Below, in pieces: positions 23,214 to 32,209 of a DNA stretch of 64,000 nt. The stretch covers positions 1 to 64,000 of the forward strand of contig BPIE01000001.1 of assembly GCA_026003935.1 (NCBI GenBank), given 5' to 3'. Numbering within the stretch: position 1 is the stretch's first letter; the number at the start of each line of letters is the position of its first letter. This DNA comes from Tepidiforma sp. (GTDB lineage: Bacteria > Chloroflexota > Dehalococcoidia > Tepidiformales > Tepidiformaceae). Below the pieces are notes generated by a model, which had not been told where the DNA came from, searched no databases, and saw nothing but the letters and a program-made list of their open reading frames with translations. Made by a program: the position numbers and the translations under genes.

Positions 23214-23681
23214 ATGCGACGTACGAGTTTCGCGGAGATGCCGTGTTCTGTGGCACGAACGCTCGAGGTCGTCGGCGAGTGGTGGACGATGCTCGTCATC
23301 CGCGAGGCGTTCAATGGCGTTCGCCGCTTCGATGACTTCCAGTCACGTCTCGGCATCGCCCGCAATGTCCTCGCGGCGCGCCTCCAGCGCTTGGTGGAGC
23401 ACGGGGTGCTCGAACGGCGCCAGTACCAGGACCGCCCTCCGCGATGCGAGTACCGCCTGACCGAGAAAGGCCGCGACCTGTACCCGGTGCTCATCGCCAT
23501 GCTGGCCTGGGGCGACCGTTGGATGGCGGGGCCCGAGGGTCCGCCGCTTACGCTGGTCCATGAATGCGGGCATCAACTCGGCGCACAGCTCGTCTGCGGC
23601 AGCTGCGGCGAGCCGCTCGACCCTCGCGCCGTCCGCGCCGAGCGGAATCGCCCGGCAGCGGGCGCAAGCGTTGTCGATTAG
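23214..23681 (+). CDS. HxlR-family winged-helix transcriptional regulator
   Basis: A 155-residue regulator. [20 protein letters not shown] leads into the HxlR winged helix ([54 protein letters not shown]). The C-terminal tail contains [18 protein letters not shown], a possible metal site or redox sensor. The start 23214 fits the family; the open frame upstream is not similar. It ends 4 bases into the convergent mscS gene. Its target is unknown; ilvD is the divergent neighbour. Confidence 0.88.
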   Translation: MRRTSFAEMPCSVARTLEVVGEWWTMLVIREAFNGVRRFDDFQSRLGIARNVLAARLQRLVEHGVLERRQYQDRPPRCEYRLTEKGRDLYPVLIAMLAWGDRWMAGPEGPPLTLVHECGHQLGAQLVCGSCGEPLDPRAVRAERNRPAAGASVVD

Positions 23682-24604
23682 CCTTCCGGTGGGACCTCCT
23701 CGACTGCAGCAGCAGGCGGCGGAGCTGTCGCGCGCACGCGGGGCGGGAGCTGGACCTCGTGGCGGTACGGAATCTCGATTCCTTCCCGATCGAAACGGTC
23801 CTTCAGCCGCCTTCGCAGCTCGCCCATCAGCTCCCACTGTTTGAACGCCTTCACGTCTCCAACGACCTTCAGCTCGACGCCGTCGTCGGCCAGGCGGTCG
23901 ACCCTGAGCACGGCTGGCGTGCTCAAGAAGTCGTCCGGGCGGTCGGCCGCCAGTCGACCGCATTCCTCGTTGATGACGGTGATCACCCGGCCGAGGTCCT
24001 CTTCGTACGCAACCAGGACGTTGAGGTTCACCCGGCTGAACCCCTGGGTCATGTTTGTGGCGACGGTAATCTCGCTGTTTGGAATGATGTGGACATCGCC
24101 GTTCAGGTCCCGCAGGACGGTGCGGCGCGGCGTGATTTCGATTACCTGTCCGCTGACCCCGGCAACCCGGACGACATCGCCGACCGCGTACTGTCCCTCG
24201 ACCAGGATGAAGAGGCCGTTGATGACGTCTTTGATCAGCGTTTGTGCACCGAGACCTATGGCGATGCCCGCAACCCCTACGCCAGCGATGAGTGCCGAGA
24301 CCTGCACGCCCAGCTGGTCCAGCACAATTGCAGTTCCCAACAAGGCCAGGACGATGTTGAACAGCCAGCCAATCGTCGCCATAAGGGTATCGACCCGCCG
24401 TTTGACGAGGTCGAGGTCTTCGTGGCGCGCCCGCGCTGCACGCAGCGAGGCCGACCTGATGATGCGCCCAAGGGCTCGCGCTACGACCACTCGTACGATG
24501 ACCAGGCCAACGATGACCCCGACGATCGTGAGTCCGCTGTCACGGAACCAGGTCTGCCACTCGTCGGCCGTTGTCGGAACGAGGAATGGGAGGCTCCCGG
24601 TCAT
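23678..24604 (-). CDS. mscS: MscS-family small-conductance mechanosensitive channel
   Basis: A 308-residue membrane channel that releases solutes on hypo-osmotic shock. Hydrophobic segments lie at about 25-45, 78-100 and 103-125. The pore helix region reads VGVAGIAIGLGAQTLIKDVINGL, close to the MscS TM3 pattern (glycine/alanine packing). The beta domain follows with GDVVRVAGVSGQVIEITPRRT and IPNSEI. The start overlaps the pcrA stop (ATGA), so it is probably co-transcribed with the helicase gene. Confidence 0.93.
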   Translation of the reverse strand: MTGSLPFLVPTTADEWQTWFRDSGLTIVGVIVGLVIVRVVVARALGRIIRSASLRAARARHEDLDLVKRRVDTLMATIGWLFNIVLALLGTAIVLDQLGVQVSALIAGVGVAGIAIGLGAQTLIKDVINGLFILVEGQYAVGDVVRVAGVSGQVIEITPRRTVLRDLNGDVHIIPNSEITVATNMTQGFSRVNLNVLVAYEEDLGRVITVINEECGRLAADRPDDFLSTPAVLRVDRLADDGVELKVVGDVKAFKQWELMGELRRRLKDRFDREGIEIPYRHEVQLPPRVRATAPPPAAAVEEVPPEG

Positions 24605-26790
24605 ACTGCCCTGAGCCTTGCATAGCTCTGGAGCAGGCGCCGGGTGCCCGCTGCGTCGAATTCCACAACGTATTCCACGTCTCCTCCGTTCAGCCGCGCA
24701 TCGACCACTAGGCCTTCTCCAAATTTCGGATGGACCACCCGCGTTCCCGGGTGGAAGGCTGCCGCTTCCGCTGCTTCGCCATCGACCCGGGACGGCTCCG
24801 CGGCGGCCTCGACATAGCCGCGCGGAGCACTGCCGTATGGACTCCGGACTGCTGCCGGGACATCGGCGAGAAACCGCGAGGGTGGATTCGCGGCACTCAT
24901 TCCATAGGTCATCCTTCGGTACGCGCGTGTGAGGTAGAGCTGGTCCATAGCACGGGTCATACCCACGTAACAGAGCCGCCGCTCCTCCGCCATCTGGTCG
25001 GGGTCATCGAACGAGCGGATGTGCGGCAGCACGCCCTCTTCCATGCCAGCCAAGAAGACGACGGGGAACTCAAGGCCCTTGGCAGCGTGGAGCGTGATGA
25101 GCGTGACCCCGCTCGAGCGCCCGTCCAGCGTGTCCTGGTCGGTGACCAGCGCCACGTCCTGGAGGAACGTGGCGAGGTCGTTGCCCTCGCCGGCAATCTC
25201 TTCGTATTCCGCGAGCAGCGATTGGAGCTGCAGCACGTTCTCCAGCCGCTCCTCGACATTGTCGCCTTCCTGCAGGTAGCGCACGTACCCCACGGCGTCG
25301 AGGAGGCGCTCGAAGAGAGCTACAAGGCGCTCCTCTCGTAGCTTGCGGAGCCCCTCGACCGTGGTGACAAAGTCCCGCAGGGCAGCTACCGCGCGTCCTC
25401 CGATCGTTTCAGCGCGACCCGTTGCCGCCGCACGGCACGCCTCCCACATGCTGGAGCCCTGCGCGGCGGCCAGTTCCCTGAGCCGCTCGATGGTCCGGTC
25501 GCCAATGCCACGGCCGGGGACGTTGATGATCCGGAGCAGGCTTGCTTCGTCGGCGGGGTTATGAATGACGCGAAGGTAGGCGAGCAGGTCGCGCACTTCG
25601 CGGCGTTCGTAGAACCGCACGCCTCCAACCAGCCGGTACGGGATTCGGTGACGCACGAGCGCCTCTTCGAACGGCCGCGACTGCGCGTTCGTTCGGTAGA
25701 GCACGGCGATGTCGTCATACCTGCGGCCCGCGGCGACCAGCTTCGCCACCTCCCGCGCGACGAATTCACCCTCTTCCTCGTCGTTGTAGGCCTCGAACGT
25801 GATGATGGGGTCGCCCCCAGCGCGGTCGGTCCAGAGCTTCCTGGGGTGCCGGCCGGGGTTCCGTGCAATGACGGCGTCGGCGGCGCGCAGAATCGGCGCA
25901 GTCGAGCGGTAGTTTTGCTCGAGCAGTACGACAGTGGCGCCGGGGAAGTCGCGTTTGAAATGCTCAACGTTGCGGATATCCGCACTGCGCCAGGAGTAAA
26001 TGCCCTGGTCGGGGTCCCCGACCACCGTAATGTTCCCGTGAACCGAGGCCAGCTCTCGGGCGAGCACGTACTGGGCCGGGTTGGTGTCCTGGAATTCGTC
26101 CACCAGCACGTGAAGGTAGCGGCCTGCCCATTTTTCGCGCATCTCAGGCAGGCGCAGGAGGTCGACCGCACGGAGGAGAAGGTCGTCGAAGTCAAGTGCT
26201 CCTGCACGCTTCAAGGCCGCGTCGTACCGCTCGTAGGCCCGCGCAGTAACCTCCTCCGGGTACGTGCGGACCCGCTCGAGCAGTGCGCCGGGCGTCAGCA
26301 GCTCGCTTTTTGCTGCGGAGATGCGCGCAAGCACGCTACGGGGCGGGAATTGCCGCGGGTCAATGCGCAGCTCTTCGAGCGCGCGCTTGACGGCTCCGAG
26401 CTGGTCCGCATCGTCGTAAATCGCGAAATCCCTGGGCACACCTACGGCTTCGCCGTCGATGCGCAGCCATCGCGCGCACATGGCGTGGAAGGTCCCCATG
26501 TGCACCGATGCGGCGTCCTCGCCGATCAGACGTGCTGCGCGGTCCCGCATTTCGCGCGCAGCCTTGTTCGTGAATGTGACGGCCAGGATGTGCCATGGCG
26601 CTACCCGCCGTTGCCGGATGAGCCACGCGATACGATGCGTGATGACGCGCGTCTTCCCGCTGCCCGGCCCGGCAAGGATGAGCAGCGCGCCGCCCGGGTG
26701 CACGACTGCATCCCGCTGGGCGTCGTTGAGGCCCTGCAGCACATCGACCATCGGGGGGGCGTCCACTCGGGGATCGTACCATTCGATCAT
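24601..26790 (-). CDS. pcrA: ATP-dependent DNA helicase PcrA/UvrD
   Basis: SF1A 3'-5' helicase for repair and replication restart. The 729 residues have Q-motif LNDAQRDAV, Walker A AGPGSGKTRVIT, Walker B VDEFQDTN, motif III GDPDQGIYSWR, motif V TLHAAKGLEFPVVF and motif VI CYVGMTRAM. The C-terminus has the Tudor-like FHPGTRVVHPKFGEGLVV segment of PcrA. ATG 26790 is used; ATG at 26751 (MVDVLQGLND) is a possible later start. Confidence 0.94.
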   Translation of the reverse strand: MIEWYDPRVDAPPMVDVLQGLNDAQRDAVVHPGGALLILAGPGSGKTRVITHRIAWLIRQRRVAPWHILAVTFTNKAAREMRDRAARLIGEDAASVHMGTFHAMCARWLRIDGEAVGVPRDFAIYDDADQLGAVKRALEELRIDPRQFPPRSVLARISAAKSELLTPGALLERVRTYPEEVTARAYERYDAALKRAGALDFDDLLLRAVDLLRLPEMREKWAGRYLHVLVDEFQDTNPAQYVLARELASVHGNITVVGDPDQGIYSWRSADIRNVEHFKRDFPGATVVLLEQNYRSTAPILRAADAVIARNPGRHPRKLWTDRAGGDPIITFEAYNDEEEGEFVAREVAKLVAAGRRYDDIAVLYRTNAQSRPFEEALVRHRIPYRLVGGVRFYERREVRDLLAYLRVIHNPADEASLLRIINVPGRGIGDRTIERLRELAAAQGSSMWEACRAAATGRAETIGGRAVAALRDFVTTVEGLRKLREERLVALFERLLDAVGYVRYLQEGDNVEERLENVLQLQSLLAEYEEIAGEGNDLATFLQDVALVTDQDTLDGRSSGVTLITLHAAKGLEFPVVFLAGMEEGVLPHIRSFDDPDQMAEERRLCYVGMTRAMDQLYLTRAYRRMTYGMSAANPPSRFLADVPAAVRSPYGSAPRGYVEAAAEPSRVDGEAAEAAAFHPGTRVVHPKFGEGLVVDARLNGGDVEYVVEFDAAGTRRLLQSYARLRAV

Positions 26791-26873
26791 CGGGCTGAGC
26801 GATTCCCGCGCTGCATCTTCGTGCGCCCTGCGGTAAGGTGAAGCGGGGCCGAGCGCCCTCGCAGGGTTTGTCT

Positions 26874-27596
26874 ATGTTCGATTCCTGGCCCGGGGGCTCC
26901 TGGGAAGCGACAGTCCGATACGCGGCGGCGGTCCTCTTTCTGTACCTTGCTGCGGTGTGGGTGGCCCTCGTCTTCTGGACCTACCGCGATATCCGCCAGC
27001 GGTCGCGTGACCCGGTTCTCCAGACGGTAGCAGTTCTCCTCGTTCTCCTCTTCTTCCTCCCCGGCCACTGGGTGTATCTCATCGTACGCCCCCGGTACAC
27101 GCTCGCTGAGTTGTACGAGCGCTCCCTGGAGGAGGAGGCACTCCTCCAGGAGCTCGAGGACCAGAAGGCGTGCCCGACGTGCAAGCGCCGGGTCCAGGAC
27201 GACTACCTCGTGTGTCCTTCGTGCCGGACACAGCTCAAGGAGCCGTGCAGACAGTGTGGCCGCCCGCTGAGCTATGCCTGGGTTGCGTGCCCATATTGCG
27301 GGCTCGAGAAACCGCCCCGCGAGGGGTTTGGTGCCCGCCCCGCGCGCCCGCCCCAGCCGCGCCAGTATGCCCAGGCGCCAGCAACGCCGAGGCCCGGGCC
27401 GGTCCCGGCACCGCAGCCGCGCAGCCAGGCGGCAGCGCCGCCTTCACCGGCACGCCCGGCCCGTGACCCATTTGGGAGTCGCCCGGCGCACCTCAGCCCA
27501 GCGCCGGGGAGGACGGACCTGTCATCGGGGGCTGACCGAACAGCGACGTTCCAGAGGGGAGGGCCGCAATTCGGCCCGGCAGGAAACAGCGGTTGA
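26874..27596 (+). CDS. Membrane protein with double zinc ribbon and proline-rich tail
   Basis: A hypothetical protein of 240 residues from ATG 26874 (a GTG at 26838 is an alternative). Two hydrophobic helices (about 15-35 and 48-68) are followed by a charged coiled region. Four CxxC pairs follow (CPTC, CPSC, CRQC, CPYC) that would make two zinc ribbons. The last 90 residues are a Pro/Ala/Arg-rich disordered tail. Function unknown. Similar zinc-ribbon membrane proteins often sit near general housekeeping genes. Confidence 0.78.
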   Translation: MFDSWPGGSWEATVRYAAAVLFLYLAAVWVALVFWTYRDIRQRSRDPVLQTVAVLLVLLFFLPGHWVYLIVRPRYTLAELYERSLEEEALLQELEDQKACPTCKRRVQDDYLVCPSCRTQLKEPCRQCGRPLSYAWVACPYCGLEKPPREGFGARPARPPQPRQYAQAPATPRPGPVPAPQPRSQAAAPPSPARPARDPFGSRPAHLSPAPGRTDLSSGADRTATFQRGGPQFGPAGNSG

Positions 27597-27617
27597 CGAA
27601 GGGTTTGGGTGTGCGGG

Positions 27618-28497
27618 TCAGGCCGGCGCAGAAACGGCGGCCAGCACGGCGTCGACGAGGCCGGTGCCTTCCAGCAGCTCGCCCATGCGCTCCAACTTGC
27701 GCTCGCCCCGGAATCGCGTCCCCTCGAAGACGCGCTCCAGCGCGATGACCGTGTTCTCCGTGTCTGTTCGGGAGAGCACGACGGGAATGCCGCTCGCGCT
27801 GGCCGCATCGAGGGTGTAGCCGCTCGGCTGCCTCCCGCCGGTCAGGATGAGTGCGTTCGGATTCGCTCGCAGCGCGGCGAGGTGCATGTCGGTTCGGTCG
27901 AAGCGCGCCACGACCGTCATCGAGGGGAAGCGACGGAAATACGGCTGCCCCGCGTCGGAACCGATTGGTGCGATGACTCAGGTAGTCGGAGGTGGTATCC
28001 GCCGGCAGGTCTCCGGGGAGCAGGACTTCCGCGTGAAGGCACCGGAGTGCCTCGTCGAGGGCGAATCCAGCGAGTGCGCGGTCTTCGCCGATTTCAATGC
28101 GAAGCGGCGCGCCTTCCTGAACACGGACTCCGCGGAGCCCGGGCACCGCGGTCGCGACCAAGGCCCGGGTACCGGCAGGGCTCGCATCGGCCGGCAGTGC
28201 GCCGCGCCCGACAGCGACCACCGCAGCACCGGCCGGCACTCCGGACGCCGCGCATTCCACCACCAGTGTTTCGCCGTCCCCGGCTGCTGGGAGGCTTTCG
28301 GCGGGCTCGGGCGGGCTCCCCGGCGCAAATTCGAGCGTAGAGAACCAGGCTGCGTCTTCGGTCGCTCGGCTCTCGGCCTCATTCAGGCGAAGAAGCCGCA
28401 CCGGTACGCCGCGATAGGCGATGGCGCGCGCAAGCGCCGCCGCCACGCCGGTTTTCCCGGCTCTGGGGTAGGCTGAGGTCACGGCGATGATGCTCAC
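27618..28497 (-). CDS. BioD-like ATPase with DRTGG domain, frameshifted
   Basis: The N-terminal P-loop half (MSIIAVTSAYPRAGKTGVAAA) resembles the dethiobiotin-synthase-like domain that precedes DRTGG domains. After DTTSDYLS the frame goes wrong, and the next frame reads IAPIGSDAGQPYFRRFPSM, then VARFDRTDMHLAAL, ILTGGRQPSG and VLSRTDTENTVIAL, a typical DRTGG domain. Dropping one base near 27975-27977 gives a 292-residue protein. DRTGG domains occur in phosphotransacetylase N-termini and in stand-alone ligand-sensing proteins. The function here is unknown. Confidence 0.75.
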
Positions 28498-28597
28498 GCG
28501 CTAGCTCCCGCGCCCGTTGGCGCCAGCATGGATTGTGACGAACGGAACGGATTGCGGCAACGCGGACCGTTCAGCGGGAGACCGCTACGATGGACCC

Positions 28598-29083
28598 ATG
28601 CAAAGCACCCGTAAAGTTACTGTCGAGCGCAATCGCCTCCGGTTCGCTGCTGCTCACATGGCAACGTTTGGGGGCGACTGCGAGCCCCTTCACGGCCATA
28701 ACTACGACGTGATCATTGAGCTCGAGGGACCGCTCACCGAGGACGGTTGGGTCTGGGACTTCGGCGCAGTGAAGCGTGCGGCGCGCGAACTGGCCGAGCT
28801 CCTCGACCACAAATTCCTCCTCCAGGCGAAGAGTCCGCACCTCGACATCCGTGAGGAAGCCGAAGCTTGGGAGGTAAGCTTCCGGGGCCGGACGTACCGC
28901 TTCCCTCGCAGTGATGTGCTCCCGCTCCCTATTGCAAACTCCACGGCGGAGTGCATCGCCGAGTGGTTCACCGCGAAGCTGCTTGAGGCGCTCCAGCGCG
29001 ACGGTGCTACCCACCTGAAGCGCATCGCTGTCGGGGTCGAGGAAATGCCCGGCCAGGCCGGCTGGTATACACTGGAGCTGTGA
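28598..29083 (+). CDS. queD: 6-pyruvoyl tetrahydropterin synthase/6-carboxytetrahydropterin synthase (QueD-like)
   Basis: A 161-residue T-fold enzyme. FAAAHMATFGGDCEPLHGHN shows the zinc-binding His residues and the catalytic Cys upstream of HGHNY. WDFGAVKRAARELAELLDHKF and the C-terminal VEEMPGQAGW complete the family pattern. QueD makes the 7-deazaguanine precursor of queuosine; pterin synthesis is the alternative. Start ATG 28598 is in family register. It overlaps an upstream extension of the next gene's frame; that gene itself starts at 29119. Confidence 0.85.
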   Translation: MQSTRKVTVERNRLRFAAAHMATFGGDCEPLHGHNYDVIIELEGPLTEDGWVWDFGAVKRAARELAELLDHKFLLQAKSPHLDIREEAEAWEVSFRGRTYRFPRSDVLPLPIANSTAECIAEWFTAKLLEALQRDGATHLKRIAVGVEEMPGQAGWYTLEL

Positions 29084-29118
29084 GCGGTACAGTTTGCCGC
29101 TCCATCGGAGGAAATCCC

Positions 29119-29664
29119 ATGCAGCTCGACTGGGACAAGACCATCAACGAGATTCTCTCGGAGAAGCTCGCCTGCCAGGCGTGCGGTGCGCTCGGCGACG
29201 AGATGGTCGTCGGCTACACCCGCGAGCCCTCCGCGGCCGAATTCGCGGCCCGGTGCCGCGATTGCACCGACAAATCCGATTGCGATGCCCGGAAGCTCGT
29301 TGTGGTGTGCGAACCCTGCGCCCGGACCCATCGCGTCAACGGCGAGCTAATGGACGAGGCCGGCATGATGACGATGATGCTTGAGGAGTGCCGGCGCAAC
29401 CTCGAGGATTCCATCGACTACCTTTCCACGTACTGGAAGGAAGAGACGGACGTCAGCTACGACGACATGAAAAAGGGGCTCCACGAGGTCGACCCCGAGC
29501 TCTTCCGTGAGGAAGACGCCTGGCGACTGCGCCTCGAGGAGGAGTACCTCCAGCTTCACCGCTGGTTTCGCGAGCACGGCGTGCCGATTCCCGACCCCGG
29601 CTGGCGGAGCCAGTACGTTGAGGAGGTCATTGGCCTCGGTTACACCACACTTCTCGGGGACTGA
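29119..29664 (+). CDS. Uncharacterised cysteine-rich cytoplasmic protein
   Basis: A 181-residue acidic protein. GGAGGAAAT precedes ATG 29119, which decides the start. The N-terminal part has cysteines in CQACG, CRDC, CDAR and CEPC spacing that could bind zinc. The rest is charged and helical (EECRRNLEDSIDYLSTYWKE, EEEYLQLHRWFREHG). No family is recognised. It follows queD on the same strand and precedes the tRNA cluster. Confidence 0.65.
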   Translation: MQLDWDKTINEILSEKLACQACGALGDEMVVGYTREPSAAEFAARCRDCTDKSDCDARKLVVVCEPCARTHRVNGELMDEAGMMTMMLEECRRNLEDSIDYLSTYWKEETDVSYDDMKKGLHEVDPELFREEDAWRLRLEEEYLQLHRWFREHGVPIPDPGWRSQYVEEVIGLGYTTLLGD

Positions 29665-29681
29665 GGCCCGCCAACTATCGC

Positions 29682-29709
29682 TTGGCGCATGCGGCCCTCG
29701 TGCTATACT
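29682..29709 (+). promoter_or_regulatory. Promoter of tRNA-Gly
   Basis: -35 TTGGCG (29682-29687), 16-base spacer and -10 TATACT (29704-29709), 11 bases before the tRNA. It is a close match to the sigma-70 consensus. Confidence 0.75.
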
Positions 29710-29720
29710 GAAGCCGTCAG

Positions 29721-29792
29721 GCGGAAGTAGCTCAGTGGTAGAGCGCCTCCTTGCCAAGGAGGAGGTCGCGAGTTCGAACCTCGTCTTCCGCT
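29721..29792 (+). tRNA. tRNA-Gly (GCC)
   Basis: Complete cloverleaf: acceptor GCGGAAG/CTTCCGC, D-arm AGCTCAGTGGTAGAGC, anticodon loop TTGCCAA with GCC, T-loop TTCGAAC. CCA is encoded directly after at 29793-29795. Confidence 0.97.
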
Positions 29793-29810
29793 CCAATGTA
29801 TCGACCCGGA

Positions 29811-29836
29811 CGCCCGCCGCGCGGCGGGCGTTTCTG
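29811..29836 (+). terminator. Intrinsic terminator after tRNA-Gly
   Basis: Perfect palindrome CGCCCGCCGCGCGGCGGGCG (29811-29830) followed by TTTCTGTT, 16 bases after the tRNA CCA. Confidence 0.8.
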
Positions 29837-29873
29837 TTGGCAGCCGCGGGGTACGGCTATGATGGTGCAGGAC

Positions 29874-29956
29874 GCCGAAGTGGCGGAATGGCAGACGCGG
29901 CGGTCTCAAAAACCGCTGAGTGCAAGCTCGTGTGGGTTCGAATCCCACCTTCGGCA
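29874..29956 (+). tRNA. tRNA-Leu (CAA)
   Basis: Class II tRNA with acceptor GCCGAAG/CTTCGGC and long variable arm. Anticodon stem GCGGT/ACCGC encloses CTCAAAA, giving CAA. CCA follows at 29957-29959. A likely promoter lies upstream (TTGGCA 29837-29842, TATGAT 29858-29863, 15-base spacer). Confidence 0.96.
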
Positions 29957-29987
29957 CCAGCCGCTCACCCGGTCGTCCGATTTCAGT

Positions 29988-30058
29988 TGCCGAGTGGTGT
30001 AACGGTAGCACACGGGCCTTTGGAGCCTATGGTCGGGGTTCGAATCCCTGCTCGGCAA
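29988..30058 (+). tRNA. tRNA-Gln (UUG)
   Basis: Acceptor TGCCGAG/CTCGGCA, anticodon loop CTTTGGA with TTG, T-loop TTCGAAT, CCA at 30059-30061. It lies 28 bases after tRNA-Leu and is probably co-transcribed with it. Confidence 0.95.
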
Positions 30059-30087
30059 CCAGCGAGTCCAACCTGGAACGAGCCGCT

Positions 30088-30735
30088 TCACGTGCCCGCT
30101 TTGCGGAGCTGCTCGTCTTCCCCGGCAATCAGCCAGATGTCCCCTTCTTCGACGACGACGTCGCGGTCGGGTCGGAAGGTCACGAGGTCGTTCCGTACCA
30201 TCGCCAGCAGCACGACGTTGTGCCGCGTGAATGTCTCCAGAGAGCCGATGGTCCTGCCCACGGCCGTAATGGGCGCCTCCAGCTTCGCGACGCCATAGGT
30301 CGGACCGAGCGAAAGGTACTCCTGGAGGTGGCTCGATGGCCCCAGGGTGTGCGCCAGTCGAATCGCGGCTTCCTGCTCGGGCGCGATCACGAGGTCTGCT
30401 CCTGCCAGCCGCAGCGCTTGCGCATGGTCGTTGGTGCTCGCCTTGGCCACGACGTAACGAAGTTCCAGGCGCTTCTTCAGCGTGAGCGTCAGGAGCACCG
30501 ACGTCGCAACATCCGACCCGATGGCCACCACCACCGCGTCGTAATCGTGCAAGGCGAGGCTTTGAAGGAACTCGAAGTCGTTCAGGTCGCCGGCGGCAGC
30601 GAGCGTGGCTGTTTCGGCGAGCTCATTGACGCGCGCGTCCTGCCGGTCGACCGCGAGCACTTCGACCCCGACGGCGACGAGTTCCGCGGCAAGCTGAGAG
30701 CCGAACCGGCCGAGGCCCAGGATTGCGACGTTCAT
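30088..30735 (-). CDS. ktrA: Potassium uptake regulatory subunit KtrA/TrkA (RCK domain)
   Basis: NAD(P)/nucleotide-binding RCK protein that gates the KtrB channel. MNVAILGLGRFGSQLAAELV is the Rossmann start, with GDLNDFEFLQSLALHDYDAV and a C-terminal TrkA_C part (AKLEAPITAVGRTIGSLETF). The 215 residues from ATG 30735 match the family's usual length. In this sequence no stop separates it from ktrB upstream: the two lie in one open frame joined by a short linker. That could be a genuine fusion, or a lost stop caused by an indel. Confidence 0.88.
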   Translation of the reverse strand: MNVAILGLGRFGSQLAAELVAVGVEVLAVDRQDARVNELAETATLAAAGDLNDFEFLQSLALHDYDAVVVAIGSDVATSVLLTLTLKKRLELRYVVAKASTNDHAQALRLAGADLVIAPEQEAAIRLAHTLGPSSHLQEYLSLGPTYGVAKLEAPITAVGRTIGSLETFTRHNVVLLAMVRNDLVTFRPDRDVVVEEGDIWLIAGEDEQLRKAGT

Positions 30736-32126
30736 GGTCAGCTCAACCTCACGCTGTCGAGTGGATGGTGATACGGGCGCCTTACGCCGCGGCCGCGTCA
30801 TGTAGAGCACCAGCATAACCGGGCTGAAGCGTCCGGCGAGCATCGCGAGAATCAGTACGAAATGGCCGTCGGCGCCGAGATTGACAGTTCCCACCGTCGA
30901 AAGGCCGACGGTTGAAATGGCTGACTGCGCTTCGAACAGGATGTCGATGAACGGCCGGTTGGCCGTAAACGTCAGCGCGAGCGTAAAGCCGAAGAGGAGC
31001 GCCACGTGGTAGAGGGCGAGTGTCGTCGCCTGCTGGACCACTGCCTGGGGTATTCGCCTCCGGAACACCGAGACCTCGTCAGAACCGCGAATGGTCGCAA
31101 CCATTACCGCGAACAGCAGGGAGAAGGCGCCGACCTTGAGCCCGCCGCCGGTCGAGCCAGCGGCCGCCCCGACGAACATGAGCCCGATGGTTGCGAGCTT
31201 CGTTTGGTCATGAAGACCGGACGTGTCGATGGCGCTGAACCCCGCCGTGCGCGCGCTGGTGCTTTGGAACAGGGCAACCAGCGGCCGCTCGGCCGGGCTG
31301 ATGCTGCCCAGCGTTTGGTCGTTCTTCCACTCCACCGCTGCCGTGAAGAGCATGCCGGCGGAGAGAAGCACCCCGCTGGTTGCGAAGATCAGCTTGTTGT
31401 CGAGAGGCAAGCGATTGAACGAACGGCGACGCAGCAGCGTGATGATCGGAAGAAACCCGATGCCGCCGAGGATGATCAGCAGCATCAGGGTACAGAGGAT
31501 GACGGGGTTCCCCGCATACGGGAGCATGTCGCGGCCGGTGAGGCTGAACCCGGCGTTATTGAATGCGGAGACGGCGTGGAAGATCCCCCACCAGGCGGCC
31601 GTCCCCGAAGAGACGCCTTCGGCGCGAAATGCCCCCCAAAGAACCAGCGCCCCGACCGCCTCACTGAGAAACGTGAACATGGCCACGCTGCGGGCAAACG
31701 AAAACGTCTCGTGCATGCTCGGCGCACCGTAGTACAGGCGCAGCATGTTTCGGTCGCGAATCCCGATCCTTCGCCCAAGGGCCCACATCACAACCGTCGT
31801 GCCGACCATGTAACCGAGGCCGCCGATTTGAATCAGGACGAGGATTACGACTCGCCCAGCGCGCTCCAATGTGTCGGCGTGTCGACGACAGTGAGCCCCG
31901 TCACGCAGATGGCCGAAACAGCCGTGAACAGCGCGTCCTTGAAATTGACCCAGCCGCCGCCTTCCGAGGCTGCCGGAGTCATGAGGATGAGGGCACCGAC
32001 GAAGAGGATGGTCCCAAAGCCGAGCGCGAGCCGGGTGACGCCGCTGCCGACTGCCGGTCGGCGCCGCTCCCCGACCATGCGCGTAGTCAGAATGCCGTGC
32101 GGCACCTCCCCGTCGGTATCACGCAC
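30736..32126 (-). CDS. ktrB: Potassium uptake channel subunit KtrB/TrkH, frameshifted near its start
   Basis: Membrane potassium transporter with four MPM repeats. The first segment reads ALFTAVSAICVTGLTVVDTP (P-loop 1) and ends at a stop soon after HWSALGES. The next frame continues RVVILVLIQIGGLGYMVGTT, then FHAVSAFNNAGFSLTG, STSARTAGFSAID and SAISTVGLSTVG, the other selectivity loops. Adding one base at about 31850-31852 gives ...GEVVILVLIQ, as expected. GTG 32126 is used; ATG 32078 is an alternative. The frame runs on into KtrA without a stop. Confidence 0.85.
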
Positions 32127-32209
32127 GGGCCCGCCTCATGGGTGGACAGTCCGACCTGGGCGAGTCACGGACGCGAAGACACCCCGGTTTCGTCGCGGGC
32201 ACGCATGGC

